From NCBI RefSeq assembly GCF_023634655.1, contig NZ_JAMKMS010000013.1:62001-126000 (forward strand): 64,000 bases of DNA, read 5' to 3'. Within the stretch, counting starts at the first letter, position 1. The number at the start of each line of letters is the position of its first letter. Shown piece after piece: positions 1-9,232 of the stretch. The notes below the pieces were generated by a model that saw only the letters and a program-made list of their open reading frames with translations, was not told the origin of the DNA and did not search any database. The DNA is from Vibrio methylphosphonaticus. Lineage in GTDB: Bacteria; Pseudomonadota; Gammaproteobacteria; Enterobacterales; Vibrionaceae. The translations under genes and the position numbers were made by a program.

Positions 1-1199
1 TACAAGCTAAAACACAGGTGCACGGTACCGGTGGCAACGATTTTCATCGAACTCGCCTGACGCACTCACTTGAAGCAGCACAAATTGGCTCTGGGATTGT
101 TTCTCACTTGCGACAAAAACAGCCTGAGTATCTGGAAATCCTACCCAGTGACGCCTTAATTGAAACGCTTTGCCTAGCGCATGATATCGGTCACCCTCCC
201 TATGGTCATGGAGGCGAAGTCGCATTGAACTATATGATGAGAGACTTTGGTGGCTTTGAAGGCAATGCCCAAACATTTCGTATCGTGTCGCAGCTCGAAC
301 CTTATACCGAACATCACGGAATGAATTTAACACGCCGAACCTTACTTGGTTTACTTAAGTACCCCGCCTATTTGAGCCAAACCTGTGCCAGAACTCAGCC
401 TGAGCCAGTCGCACATCAACGTCAGCTTAAAGCCAAAGATTGGTCGCCGGCTAAAGGCATTTATGACCAAGATAACGCACAATTTGAATGGGTCACGCAG
501 TCACTCAGCCAAAATGATCACTCGCAATTACAACAAATGCGCACACCTCAACTAGCCAGTGATCAGCACAACAAAACCAAATTCAAATCTCTCGACTGCT
601 CAATTATGGAGCTAGCCGATGATATTGCTTATGGCGTTCACGATTTAGAAGATGCCATTGTACTTGAGCTAATCAGTAAAGAAGCATGGCGAACCAGTAT
701 TGAAGGCCAACTTTCTTTGCAAGCTAACTCATGGTTCAGCCAGCATTTTGATGCAATTACTGAGTTATTATTTTCCGGTAAGCATTATCAAAGGAAAGAC
801 GCCATCGGGGGCATCGTTAATGCATTGCTCACGAGCATTAGTATCGCACCACATGCTGATATTACCTTTGATTCGCCCCTACTTCAGTTCAATGCCTACT
901 TGCAACCAGAAATGGCGCACGTACTCTCTATCCTAAAACAATTTGTTAGTGAGCATGTCATACAAGTACCACGGGTACAGATTTTTGAGTATAAAGGCCA
1001 ACAAATTATTATGGATCTCTTTGAAGCGTTCAGCGCCGATCCTGCGCGCTTATTACCAGAGTCCACAAAAGAGATTTGGCTGAATACCGAAGGGGACGAG
1101 GCGAAAGGAATGCGGGTGATCGCCGATTATATTTCTGCGATGACCGATGGCTACGCTCAAAAAATGCACCAACAATTATTTGCAGCACATTCACATTGA
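1..1199 (+). CDS. dGTPase-like HD-domain triphosphohydrolase (5' truncated by window edge)
   Basis: The reading frame is open from base 1, so the true start lies outside the window; the GTG at 18 is internal. HD-superfamily metal ligands are visible: HRTRLTHS near the beginning and LAHDIGHPPYGHGGE about 35 residues later, the pattern of the dGTP triphosphohydrolase (Dgt) family. These enzymes hydrolyse dNTPs to deoxynucleosides and triphosphate in the cytoplasm and help set dNTP pools. A third conserved patch, MELADDIAYGVHDLEDA, carries the usual downstream Asp. About 398 residues are present against a usual 440-500, so little is missing. It converges on tapT with a 26-bp gap. Family assignment is firm; substrate (dGTP or broader) is inference. 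Confidence 0.9.
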   Translation, partial: QAKTQVHGTGGNDFHRTRLTHSLEAAQIGSGIVSHLRQKQPEYLEILPSDALIETLCLAHDIGHPPYGHGGEVALNYMMRDFGGFEGNAQTFRIVSQLEPYTEHHGMNLTRRTLLGLLKYPAYLSQTCARTQPEPVAHQRQLKAKDWSPAKGIYDQDNAQFEWVTQSLSQNDHSQLQQMRTPQLASDQHNKTKFKSLDCSIMELADDIAYGVHDLEDAIVLELISKEAWRTSIEGQLSLQANSWFSQHFDAITELLFSGKHYQRKDAIGGIVNALLTSISIAPHADITFDSPLLQFNAYLQPEMAHVLSILKQFVSEHVIQVPRVQIFEYKGQQIIMDLFEAFSADPARLLPESTKEIWLNTEGDEAKGMRVIADYISAMTDGYAQKMHQQLFAAHSH

Positions 1200-1225
1200 T
1201 CACGCCGTTCACTGATGTTGGTAGA

Positions 1226-1846
1226 CTACTCGTAGTTTCGTTCGAAAACGCCCGGTGGCATCTGCGAAATATGAAACTCAATCATTTGGTTAAAAGCAAA
1301 TATTAGCGGGGAAAAATCTCGCTCGGGTTCGAGTATAGACAGAATATGGTAGCCCGCTTCTACGGTTGACAACGCATTACTCGTTGGCGCTTTTCGAATA
1401 CGATAGTCACCTTCAAGATCCGTCGGTAATTGCACCATTGGCAGGTTATGAAGATTCTTCGATAAGGTCCAAATCTTATAGGCCTTTTTCCATGTACCAT
1501 CTAATAAAATAATACGAAATGGCCTTGTATCATGGGTTTGACTGAGCGGTTCAAGTGGTTGCGATTGTTCACCAAGAAATAACACACAAGTTCGAAAATT
1601 CTCGTCTGCCAATAATGCATTAAGTGCAGTATTATCTGAAAAGTTTTCACCAATGAATACTTGTGTCGAAGGTAAGGACAACTGCAGTATTTTAGCCGTA
1701 CCAAGTGGGCGTTTTTCCTCACTAGGATGCTGTAAGATAACCAATTCAGACCCGCTGTTAATCGATGTAATCCATTGACAGATACAGGCACGCTTTGCCT
1801 TAAAACATTGAGGACAAAATTTCAACATGACCTTCTCTTTCGTCAT
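1226..1846 (-). CDS. tapT: tRNA-uridine aminocarboxypropyltransferase (DTW domain)
   Basis: DTW-domain protein of the YfiP/TapT family, which adds the 3-amino-3-carboxypropyl group from SAM to U47 of tRNAs. Visible are an N-terminal Cys cluster (CPQCFKAKRACIC), the family's D-x-T-W signature as DGTWKKAYKIW, and RKAPTSNALSTVEA, matching the conserved Arg/Ser-rich patch near the end. About 200 residues, at the short end for the family. Start choice is uncertain: ATG at 1846 (MTKEKV) is listed. The alternative ATG at 1828 (MLKFCPQC) begins exactly at the Cys motif, and its codon overlaps the rrtA start codon on the other strand; the reading frame also extends to 1861. Confidence 0.8.
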   Translation of the reverse strand: MTKEKVMLKFCPQCFKAKRACICQWITSINSGSELVILQHPSEEKRPLGTAKILQLSLPSTQVFIGENFSDNTALNALLADENFRTCVLFLGEQSQPLEPLSQTHDTRPFRIILLDGTWKKAYKIWTLSKNLHNLPMVQLPTDLEGDYRIRKAPTSNALSTVEAGYHILSILEPERDFSPLIFAFNQMIEFHISQMPPGVFERNYE

Positions 1847-2384
1847 CAGACTAGCTCTCATCTTACTACTTTGCGTGGTGTTACAAATACCCGAGCTCCA
1901 AAATTGGGCGATGTGGCATCGTGAGGCTATTTATAACGGTGAATGGTGGCGGATAGTAACAGGAAACTTCTCTCACACCAACCTTGCCCATCTAACAATG
2001 AATATGGCCGGTCTGGTCGTTATTTGTTATTTGTTTAAACCGACCGAGAAAGCGCTGTATGCCTTGCTAGCACTGTTATCGTTCTCTGTGGGAGTTGGGT
2101 TGCTAATGACAAACCTCGATGCCTATTTGGGGCTTTCTGGCGTCTTGCATGGCTTATTCGCCTACTGGGCATTAAGTGAGTGGCTATCAGGACGAAAAAG
2201 CAGTATGTGGTTAACGCTAGGCGTGATCATAAAGGTAGGGTGGGAAGCGGCATTTGGTGCTTCTGCTTCAACCAAAGAGTTGATTGCTGCTAATGTTGCA
2301 ACCGAGGCCCACGCCATCGGCATGGGCGCTGGATTTACGTTTGCGCTCCTGTACTGGTTGTATCAAAAACGTCGTTTACAATAA
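1827..2384 (+). CDS. rrtA: rhombosortase (intramembrane serine protease)
   Basis: Rhomboid-family membrane protease of 185 residues with about six hydrophobic segments. The catalytic serine lies in GLSGVLHG (rhomboid GxSG) and the histidine in EAHAIGMGAGF. WWRIVTGNFSHTNLAHLTMNM matches the conserved first periplasmic loop, including the HxxxN pattern. The size and the SHTNLAHL stretch fit the rhombosortase subfamily, which in Vibrio, Shewanella and relatives cleaves the C-terminal GlyGly-CTERM tail of proteins exported by type II secretion. No GlyGly-CTERM substrate is encoded in this window, so the subfamily call rests on sequence pattern. The gene is divergent from, and overlaps, tapT. Confidence 0.8.
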   Translation: MTFSFVIRLALILLLCVVLQIPELQNWAMWHREAIYNGEWWRIVTGNFSHTNLAHLTMNMAGLVVICYLFKPTEKALYALLALLSFSVGVGLLMTNLDAYLGLSGVLHGLFAYWALSEWLSGRKSSMWLTLGVIIKVGWEAAFGASASTKELIAANVATEAHAIGMGAGFTFALLYWLYQKRRLQ

Positions 2385-2669
2385 GATTCTGCTGCGGTTT
2401 TTCTCAACAGTAACAGGGCCAACGCCCTTCACCTGCGTTAGGTCATCGATGGTTTTGAAGTCCCCATGCGCATCGCGATACTCAACAATACTCTTTGCTT
2501 TTTCAATCCCAATACCATTAAGTAACGCAGCAATTTCTTCTGGCGTTGCTTGATTCACGTTAACAGTAATTTCGATGCCTTCTAACTTATCCGCCTTGGC
2601 AGCGAAGCTCGTTGATAACGGACTCAATGCACACAATACAATAAGCCAAATTGATAGCAATACTTTCAT
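2376..2669 (-). CDS. ComEA-like helix-hairpin-helix DNA-binding protein, exported
   Basis: 97 residues with an N-terminal signal peptide (LLSIWLIVLCALSPLSTSFAA) and a C-terminal double helix-hairpin-helix unit: NVNQATPEEIAALLNGIG, then YRDAHGDFKTIDDLTQVKGVG. The NxNxA start and the two G-I/V-G hairpins are typical of ComEA. In competent Vibrio, periplasmic ComEA binds incoming double-stranded DNA and ratchets it through the outer membrane during natural transformation. The gene ends 9 bp inside the convergent rrtA reading frame. Vibrios may carry more than one short ComEA-like protein, so whether this is the competence copy cannot be decided from the sequence. Confidence 0.8.
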   Translation of the reverse strand: MKVLLSIWLIVLCALSPLSTSFAAKADKLEGIEITVNVNQATPEEIAALLNGIGIEKAKSIVEYRDAHGDFKTIDDLTQVKGVGPVTVEKNRSRILL

Positions 2670-2744
2670 TTCTGATCCCTCTCTTTAAGTGATTTTTCAA
2701 AATACACTCAGTATCCGGAATGACCAGCCAACAATGCTTAAAAT

Positions 2745-2776
2745 AAAACAGGCCGCTTTCGCGACCCGTTTTTATT
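2745..2776 (-). terminator. rho-independent terminator after ppiD
   Basis: Read on the minus strand, a GC-rich stem of about 12 bp (two mismatches) is capped by a GAAA tetraloop (GGGTCGC-GAAA-GCGGCC core) and followed by a T-rich tract. It lies about 70 bp after the ppiD stop and before the ComEA-like gene. Confidence 0.75.
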
Positions 2777-2848
2777 CTACTATCAATTGCATGATTGTCG
2801 TGATCTCACGAGGGTTTCTCATGAACTCAACGAGTTGCTCAGCAAGAT

Positions 2849-4708
2849 TTACTCAGAAACAATGAAGTACTCAATTTCTGTGTTTTTACGCAGAATCGTC
2901 AGCACAGATGCTAAGTCCTGTTGAGTCGCAGCACGTTCCATTTGAGCGCTAATCTGCTCGTTATACATAGGATCAGCATTTGACGCGACTTTACTCAGCT
3001 CAACAACAACTACATTACCTTCCGCGTCTTTCGCTTGAGCAAATGTCGATGCCTCTTCTGCCGGCTTGGTCATAGCAAAAACGGTACCAGCGAGAGCTGA
3101 ACTACGATCAATCGTTTCAAGCTCACTAAAGCTTAACTGATTCGCCTGCAAAGCGTCTGTCTTACCTTCTTTGAGTTCGTTAACGAGCTGAACACCAAGT
3201 TCCATCGCTGCTTGCTCACCTTTCACGCTTGCAAGCTGTGAGGTCACTTGTGCTTTCACTTCATCAAGAGGCAATACTGTTTCACCACGAATATCTTCGA
3301 CACGAACAACCACAATATGTTCTGGTGCGACTTCCATCGCTTCAGAGTTCAAACCATCTTCCTTCACTTCAGGAGATTGAAGCGCTTGCACAACCGATTG
3401 GTTCTGTAGCACTTCTGGTAATTCTGAAACTGAGATAAAGTCTGTTGTTACTACTTTTTGCTGAATTGCAGCAGCGGCATCATCAAGTGAATCTGGGTAT
3501 TCAAAGGCGATTTTTTCTAACTCATTTTGTAAGTTATAGAAATCATCAACCGCTAGTTGGTCAAGCAATTCAGTCGTAATCTCACCCTTAACTTCTGCTA
3601 GAGGCTTAGACTCTGATGCTTTAACTTCATCAAGTTTAATGATGTGGTAACCAAAATCAGATTTCACTAATGCCGTCACATCACCAACATTTTGTAGCCC
3701 AAATGCGGCCTCTTCAAATGCAGGGTCCATAACATCACGCTCGATCCAACCCAACGATCCGCCTTCTTCAGCACTGCCGATGTCTTCAGATTTCTCTTGC
3801 GCTAGCGTTGCAAAGTCAGCACCTGCATTCAATTCATCTAAAATAGCTTGTGCTTTGGCTTCGTCATCACCTTGAACCAAGATGTGACTCACTTTACGCT
3901 GCTCAGACGTTGAGTACTTATCTAAGTGCTCATCGTAGTACTGCTGGATTTGCTCATCTGAAATGTCAACGTTGTCTTTTAACGCTTGAGCAGAGAGCTC
4001 AACATAAGACACCTTTAACTGCTCAGGGCGAGTAAATTGCGCTGGGTTAGCAGCGTAGTACTGTTGAATTTCTTCTTCAGTAATTTGCGCTTGCTGTGCA
4101 AAGTCAGCTAGAGAAAGTGTCAACGTCTTAATGTCACGAGTTTGAGTCAGTAACTGGCTTTGTAATTCGATTTCACTAGGGAGCGTAAATTCACTGCCTT
4201 GCAGAGCAGAAAGAAGTTGGTTGCGTACTAAATCAGTACGTAGGTATTCAGCAAAGCTATCGGCACTAAAGCCAGCGCGTCTCAGCGTTGCTTGATAAAT
4301 ATCTTGGTCAAACTTTCCGTCACTTTGGAATTGAGGCATTTCTAAAATCATTTGACGAATCTGAGCGTCACCAATTCGAAGGCCTAAAGACTCTGCGTGT
4401 TGCTCAAGTAGCACATCGTTAATCATGCGATCAAGAACAGACTTGCGGAACGATTCCACATAATTTGGATCAGCCAAGAGCGTCGAGAAATAGTCGCCCA
4501 TTTGAGATTGCATTCGATTACGCTCATTTTGGTAAGCTTGCTCGAATTCGCCACGACCGATCTCAACATTGCCAACTTTTGCTGCAGTGTTACCACTGCC
4601 ACCCGCGATGTAGCTACCTACGCCAGCGAACACAAAAGACAGGATGATGAGTCCAAGGATAATCTTAACAGCGATACTGTTCACGCCTTCGCGCATTCGC
4701 TCCATCAT
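2849..4708 (-). CDS. ppiD: periplasmic chaperone / peptidyl-prolyl isomerase PpiD
   Basis: 619 residues, the family length. A short cytoplasmic N-terminus (MMERMREGVNS) leads to one transmembrane helix at about residues 14-36. A SurA_N-like chaperone region follows at about 37-200, then one parvulin domain at about 265-360 (RKVSHILVQ, GADFATLAQ, GGSLGWIERDVMDPAFEEAAF, SDFGYHIIKLDEV), then a second chaperone segment. PpiD is anchored in the inner membrane next to the Sec translocon and assists newly exported proteins. ATG at 4708 or the adjacent ATG could serve as start. It follows hupB, as in Escherichia coli. Confidence 0.95.
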   Translation of the reverse strand: MMERMREGVNSIAVKIILGLIILSFVFAGVGSYIAGGSGNTAAKVGNVEIGRGEFEQAYQNERNRMQSQMGDYFSTLLADPNYVESFRKSVLDRMINDVLLEQHAESLGLRIGDAQIRQMILEMPQFQSDGKFDQDIYQATLRRAGFSADSFAEYLRTDLVRNQLLSALQGSEFTLPSEIELQSQLLTQTRDIKTLTLSLADFAQQAQITEEEIQQYYAANPAQFTRPEQLKVSYVELSAQALKDNVDISDEQIQQYYDEHLDKYSTSEQRKVSHILVQGDDEAKAQAILDELNAGADFATLAQEKSEDIGSAEEGGSLGWIERDVMDPAFEEAAFGLQNVGDVTALVKSDFGYHIIKLDEVKASESKPLAEVKGEITTELLDQLAVDDFYNLQNELEKIAFEYPDSLDDAAAAIQQKVVTTDFISVSELPEVLQNQSVVQALQSPEVKEDGLNSEAMEVAPEHIVVVRVEDIRGETVLPLDEVKAQVTSQLASVKGEQAAMELGVQLVNELKEGKTDALQANQLSFSELETIDRSSALAGTVFAMTKPAEEASTFAQAKDAEGNVVVVELSKVASNADPMYNEQISAQMERAATQQDLASVLTILRKNTEIEYFIVSE

Positions 4709-4768
4709 AATTTTATTACTCTCCAGATAGGAAGGTTTATCTTCTACTGAATAGGATAATATCAGAAA

Positions 4769-4799
4769 AAGAAATGCGCATCAGTAAGATGCGCATATT
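4769..4799 (-). terminator. terminator downstream of hupB (second hairpin)
   Basis: On the minus strand a perfect 9-bp stem (ATGCGCATC / GATGCGCAT) with a 5-nt loop is followed by TTCTTTTTC. It sits between hupB and ppiD and separates their transcripts. Confidence 0.75.
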
Positions 4800-4835
4800 T
4801 AAAAAAGGTTGGCTTTTTTAGCCTATCAAACCTAA
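4800..4835 (-). terminator. terminator downstream of hupB (first hairpin)
   Basis: On the minus strand an interrupted stem (AGGTT..AGGCT, A-rich loop, AGCC.AACCT) runs into a TTTTTT tract. It is met before the 4769-4799 hairpin, giving two terminators in tandem for an abundant transcript. Confidence 0.55.
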
Positions 4836-4892
4836 AAAAGGTTCGATTTCTGTTCAGTTGATACTCATTTTGATTCCAACTGTAACAATTGA

Positions 4893-5165
4893 TTAGTTAC
4901 AAGCGTCTTTCAGCGCTTTACCTGCTTTAAATGCTGGTACTTTTGCTTCTGCGATTTGGATTTCATCACCCGTCTTAGGGTTACGGCCAGTACGCGCCGC
5001 ACGAGTACGCACGCTGAAAGTACCAAAGCCAACTAGTGCAACCTGGTCACCATCTGCTAGCGTAGTGCTTACCGCTTCAATTACTGCATCTAGTGCACGT
5101 CCTGCTGAAGCTTTAGATAGGTCTGCGTTCTCTGCGATTTTTTCTACTAATTGAGTTTTGTTCAC
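4893..5165 (-). CDS. hupB: nucleoid protein HU, beta-type
   Basis: 90 residues, exact HU length, starting [19 protein letters not shown]. The DNA-clasping arm is visible as [21 protein letters not shown], followed by the C-terminal helix [16 protein letters not shown] is a small dimeric DNA-bending protein that compacts the chromosome and takes part in replication, repair and regulation. Its place between lon and ppiD is the position of the beta-subunit gene in enterobacteria, which supports hupB over hupA. Confidence 0.95.
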   Translation of the reverse strand: MNKTQLVEKIAENADLSKASAGRALDAVIEAVSTTLADGDQVALVGFGTFSVRTRAARTGRNPKTGDEIQIAEAKVPAFKAGKALKDACN

Positions 5166-5291
5166 TGTGTTTCCCCTTAGTGTTACCGAGTTATTATTTT
5201 GAAAAAGGTAACGTTAGTTCCGTTCTAGTAATAAAAGACCCTAAGCCTTGTCTATCAAGGGTTCAGAGTTACATAGCTAAAGTTAGTGCGA

Positions 5292-5331
5292 CAAAAAAAC
5301 GCTGACAAGCTTTTTTTACTTATCAGCGTAT
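5292..5331 (-). terminator. terminator downstream of lon
   Basis: On the minus strand an ACGCTGA-AAG arm pairs with CTT-TCAGCGT across an A-rich loop and is followed by seven T residues. It lies about 30 bp after the lon stop and before hupB. Confidence 0.75.
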
Positions 5332-5359
5332 TTCTTTTACCTAAATTTGGAGCACATCA

Positions 5360-7711
5360 CTATTTTACAGGCTCAAACGCGACGCCAAGTGGTGCGCGCT
5401 CTAGCGCAACTTCTAGTACCTCATCAATCCATTGCACCGGAATCACTTTCAAATCGGCAATAACGTTGTCTGGAATCTCTTCTAGATCACGTTCATTATC
5501 CTTAGGAATCAGCACGGTTTTGATACCGCCTCGGTGCGCAGCAAGTAGTTTTTCTTTCAAACCACCAATAGGAAGGACTTCACCACGAAGGGTAATTTCA
5601 CCCGTCATTGCAACTTCAGCTTTTACTGGGTTACCCGTTAAGCTAGACACTAAAGCCGTACACATTGCGATACCCGCACTTGGTCCATCTTTAGGTGTCG
5701 CCCCTTCAGGAACGTGTACATGAATATCACGCTTTTCATAAAAATCGGTATTGATACCCAATTTCTCTGCGCGTGCACGCACAACCGTCATTGCTGCCTG
5801 AATAGACTCTTGCATGACATCGCCCAGCGAACCCGTTTGGGTGAGTTTGCCTTTGCCTACCATTGACTCAGTTTCAATCGTAAGTAGATCACCACCAACT
5901 TCTGTCCATGCAAGACCGGTAACTTGACCAATACGATTACTTTCGTCGGCTTTACCAAAATCACATCGTTGTACACCAAGGAACTCTTTCAAGTTATCTT
6001 GATTAACAACGACTTTCTTTAGGTCTGTATTCAGTAAAATGTTCTTCACCGCTTTGCGACAGATCTTAGAAATCTCTCGCTCTAGGCTACGAACACCAGC
6101 TTCACGAGTGTAGTAACGAATAATGCCGATTATCGCCGAGTCTTCAATCTCAATTTCGTGTGGCTTCAAACCATTACGCTGTACTTGCTTATCCACTAAA
6201 TGGCGACGAGCAATATTAAGCTTTTCATCTTCGGTGTAGCCAGATAGTCGAATCACTTCCATACGATCAAGCAATGGACCAGGAATATTCATTGAGTTTG
6301 ACGTTGCCACAAACATCACATCTGACAGATCGTAATCTACTTCTAGGTAGTGATCGTTAAAGGCGTTGTTTTGCTCTGGATCGAGGACTTCAAGCAACGC
6401 TGATGAAGGGTCACCTCTCATGTCAGATGCCATCTTGTCGATTTCATCCAACAAGAATAATGGGTTTTTCACGCCCACTTTTGACATTTTCTGAATCAGC
6501 TTACCCGGCATTGAGCCAATGTACGTGCGTCTGTGACCGCGTATCTCAGCTTCATCTCTAACGCCACCTAACGCCATGCGTGTGTACTTACGGCCAGTCG
6601 CAGACGCGATAGAGCGCCCCAATGATGTTTTGCCGACACCCGGAGGACCGACTAGACAAAGGATCGGGCCTTTAAGTTTGTTGATACGGTTTTGTACCGC
6701 AAGATACTCAAGAATGCGCTCTTTGACCCGCTCCAAACCATAGTGATCTTCGTTAAGCGTTTCTTCCGCTTTCGCCAAGTTCTTTTTCACTTTAGAGCGT
6801 TTCGCCCAAGGTACACCGACCATCCAATCGATATAGCTTCGAACCACTGTCGCTTCAGCCGACATTGGCGACATCATTTTAAGCTTTTGCAGCTCTTGCT
6901 CTGTTTTTTCTTTCGCTTCCTGAGGCATTTTTGATTCTTCAATCTTTGCCTTCAGCGCTTCAAATTCATCTGGTGCATCATCTAGATCGCCGAGTTCTTT
7001 CTGAATCGCTTTCATTTGCTCATTCAGGTAATACTCACGCTGTGATTTTTCCATCTGCTTTTTAACACGGCCGCGAATACGCTTCTCAACTTGCAGTAAG
7101 TCTATTTCCGACTCCATCTGCCCCATTAAGAACTCTAAACGCTCTGATACGTCAAGTAACTCAAGTACTTGTTGCTTATCCACCAATTTCAGTGGCATAT
7201 GCGCCGCAATGGTATCTGCGAGGCGTGCGGCTTCATCGATACCACTGAGCGACGTTAGCACTTCTGGTGGGATCTTTTTATTTAGCTTAATAAACCCTTC
7301 GAACTGATCAATAGCACTACGAACAATAACTTCTTCTTCGCGCTCTTCAAGCTCTGGAGTAATAAGAAATTCAGCGTCCGCCATGAAGAATTCTTCATCA
7401 CGGTAATGATTGATTTTCGCTCTTTGCTGGCCTTCTACTAGAACTTTTACTGTTCCGTCTGGAAGTTTTAATAATTGAAGAATCGTGGCAACGGTGCCAG
7501 TAGTGAAAAGATCTTCAATTGTCGGTTCTTCAGTATCTGCTTCTTTTTGAGCGACGAGTAGGACTTGTTTGTCATTATCCATTGCCGCTTCCAAGCAACT
7601 AATGGACTTTTCGCGGCCAACAAACAAAGGAATTACCATGTGTGGGTATACCACAACGTCGCGCAGAGGCAATACCGGGATTTCGATACGCTCGGAACGT
7701 TCCAAGTTCAT
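5360..7711 (-). CDS. lon: ATP-dependent protease Lon
   Basis: 783 residues, standard length. Order: LON substrate-binding domain (about 10-200, starting IPVLPLRDVVVYPHM), AAA+ module with Walker A GPPGVGKT and Walker B LFLLDEIDKM, then the C-terminal serine protease domain with the catalytic Ser in PKDGPSAGIAM and catalytic Lys in GGLKEKLLAAHRGG. Lon degrades misfolded proteins and selected regulators in the cytoplasm; in Vibrio it affects motility and division regulators. A clpX terminator lies upstream, and a heat-shock-type promoter at 7746-7773 should give lon its own transcript. Confidence 0.98.
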   Translation of the reverse strand: MNLERSERIEIPVLPLRDVVVYPHMVIPLFVGREKSISCLEAAMDNDKQVLLVAQKEADTEEPTIEDLFTTGTVATILQLLKLPDGTVKVLVEGQQRAKINHYRDEEFFMADAEFLITPELEEREEEVIVRSAIDQFEGFIKLNKKIPPEVLTSLSGIDEAARLADTIAAHMPLKLVDKQQVLELLDVSERLEFLMGQMESEIDLLQVEKRIRGRVKKQMEKSQREYYLNEQMKAIQKELGDLDDAPDEFEALKAKIEESKMPQEAKEKTEQELQKLKMMSPMSAEATVVRSYIDWMVGVPWAKRSKVKKNLAKAEETLNEDHYGLERVKERILEYLAVQNRINKLKGPILCLVGPPGVGKTSLGRSIASATGRKYTRMALGGVRDEAEIRGHRRTYIGSMPGKLIQKMSKVGVKNPLFLLDEIDKMASDMRGDPSSALLEVLDPEQNNAFNDHYLEVDYDLSDVMFVATSNSMNIPGPLLDRMEVIRLSGYTEDEKLNIARRHLVDKQVQRNGLKPHEIEIEDSAIIGIIRYYTREAGVRSLEREISKICRKAVKNILLNTDLKKVVVNQDNLKEFLGVQRCDFGKADESNRIGQVTGLAWTEVGGDLLTIETESMVGKGKLTQTGSLGDVMQESIQAAMTVVRARAEKLGINTDFYEKRDIHVHVPEGATPKDGPSAGIAMCTALVSSLTGNPVKAEVAMTGEITLRGEVLPIGGLKEKLLAAHRGGIKTVLIPKDNERDLEEIPDNVIADLKVIPVQWIDEVLEVALERAPLGVAFEPVK

Positions 7712-7745
7712 ATTATTCTCTCTTCCGCTTAGTATTATTTTCTGT

Positions 7746-7773
7746 ATATGGGGGCGTATTCGTTGGATTCAAT
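7746..7773 (-). promoter_or_regulatory. sigma-32 (heat-shock) promoter candidate for lon
   Basis: On the minus strand, ATTGAA at the -35 position (consensus CTTGAA) is followed by a 14-bp spacer and CCCCATAT, a full match to the sigma-32 -10 element CCCCATNT. It lies 35-60 bp upstream of the lon start codon and downstream of the clpX terminator. lon is a classical sigma-32 target in E. coli; the site here is read directly but is untested. Confidence 0.7.
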
Positions 7774-7782
7774 AAAAGAATA

Positions 7783-7816
7783 AAAAAAAGGAGGTATCAA
7801 ATACCTCCTTTTTTAT
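7783..7816 (-). terminator. terminator after clpX
   Basis: An 11-bp perfect stem AAAGGAGGTAT / ATACCTCCTTT with a 3-nt loop is flanked by A and T tracts. On the minus strand it ends the clpX transcript 13 bp past the stop codon. Confidence 0.85.
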
Positions 7817-7828
7817 TACTATCAAAAA

Positions 7829-9109
7829 TTAGTCTGCACTTGCGACTTGATTATCATTATTGCTGTAAATAAGCAGTGGTTCTGATTCACCGTTTATGAC
7901 ACTTTCATCAATAACAACTTTACTCACATCTGTGGCAGATGGCAGTTCATACATTGTTTCTAAAAGGACACCTTCTAGAATTGAACGCAAGCCACGAGCA
8001 CCGGTTTTACGCTCCATTGCTTTTTTCGCAATTGCACGTAAAGCGTCTTCACGGAATTCAAGCTCAGCACCTTCAAGGTCAAATAACGCGCCGTACTGTT
8101 TCGTTAGGGCATTCTTTGGTTCATTCAATATTTGAATCAACGCTTCTTCATCAAGTTCCGTCAATGTCGTTGTAACCGGTAGTCGACCTATGAATTCAGG
8201 AATAAGACCGTACTTCACCAAATCTTCAGGTTCTACCTGTTTGAACAACTCACCAGCAGTCTTAGTTTCATCTTTAGAGCGTACTTCAGCTCCAAAGCCA
8301 ATACCTGCACCTGTTGCAACGCGCTGGTCAATGACTTTATCAAGACCGGCAAACGCACCACCACAAATAAACAGTATCTTCGATGTGTCTACTTGTAGAA
8401 ATTCTTGTTGAGGATGCTTACGACCACCTTGTGGCGGAACGGAAGCGATGGTGCCTTCAACGAGTTTGAGTAGTGCTTGCTGAACACCCTCACCAGATAC
8501 ATCACGGGTGATTGATGGGTTTTCTGCTTTACGAGAGATTTTATCAATCTCATCGATATAAACGATGCCGCGCTCAGCTTTGGCTACGTCGTAATCACAC
8601 TTTTGAAGAAGTTTTTGAATAATATTCTCAACATCTTCACCCACATAGCCCGCTTCGGTCAATGTGGTGGCATCAGCCATCGTAAATGGTACGTCTAGGA
8701 AACGAGCAAGCGTTTCAGCAAGTAGCGTTTTACCACTACCCGTTGGACCGATAAGCAAAATGTTACTCTTACCCAGTTCAACACCATCAGCTGTTGTATC
8801 ACCATTGCGAAGACGCTTATAGTGATTGTATACCGCAACTGAAAGCACTTTTTTTGCGTAGTCTTGACCGATTACATAATCATCGAGGTGCGCGCGAATA
8901 TCTTTTGGCGTTGGCAACGCTTCAGATTCTTTTTTCGGGAGCACATCTTTAATTTCTTCACGAATGATGTCGTTGCATAAATCAACGCATTCGTCGCAGA
9001 CGTAAACAGAAGGGCCCGCAATTAGCTTGCGAACTTCGTGCTGACTTTTGCCACAGAAAGAGCAGTACAGCAGTTTACCACTACCACTCTCTTTGCTTTT
9101 ATCTGTCAT
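7829..9109 (-). CDS. clpX: ClpXP unfoldase subunit ClpX
   Basis: 426 residues. The N-terminal zinc-binding domain shows four Cys (CSFCGKSQ... [10 protein letters not shown]). The AAA+ domain has Walker A GPTGSGKT and Walker [11 protein letters not shown], the RKH pore motif in [10 protein letters not shown], and the ClpP-docking loop as GIGFGAEV. ClpX recognises degrons such as SsrA tags, unfolds the substrate with ATP and feeds it to ClpP. It lies 123 bp downstream of clpP on the same strand, the usual gammaproteobacterial order. Confidence 0.98.
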   Translation of the reverse strand: MTDKSKESGSGKLLYCSFCGKSQHEVRKLIAGPSVYVCDECVDLCNDIIREEIKDVLPKKESEALPTPKDIRAHLDDYVIGQDYAKKVLSVAVYNHYKRLRNGDTTADGVELGKSNILLIGPTGSGKTLLAETLARFLDVPFTMADATTLTEAGYVGEDVENIIQKLLQKCDYDVAKAERGIVYIDEIDKISRKAENPSITRDVSGEGVQQALLKLVEGTIASVPPQGGRKHPQQEFLQVDTSKILFICGGAFAGLDKVIDQRVATGAGIGFGAEVRSKDETKTAGELFKQVEPEDLVKYGLIPEFIGRLPVTTTLTELDEEALIQILNEPKNALTKQYGALFDLEGAELEFREDALRAIAKKAMERKTGARGLRSILEGVLLETMYELPSATDVSKVVIDESVINGESEPLLIYSNNDNQVASAD

Positions 9110-9232
9110 TCGCTAACCTCTTAGCCTGTACTTTCTATGATTTGAGTGTATATCAATTTAGACCAAAATGCGCCCGACAATTAATTATTCCAAGCGAACA
9201 ATTTGGTCTATCTACAATCAAACCGTTATGGA

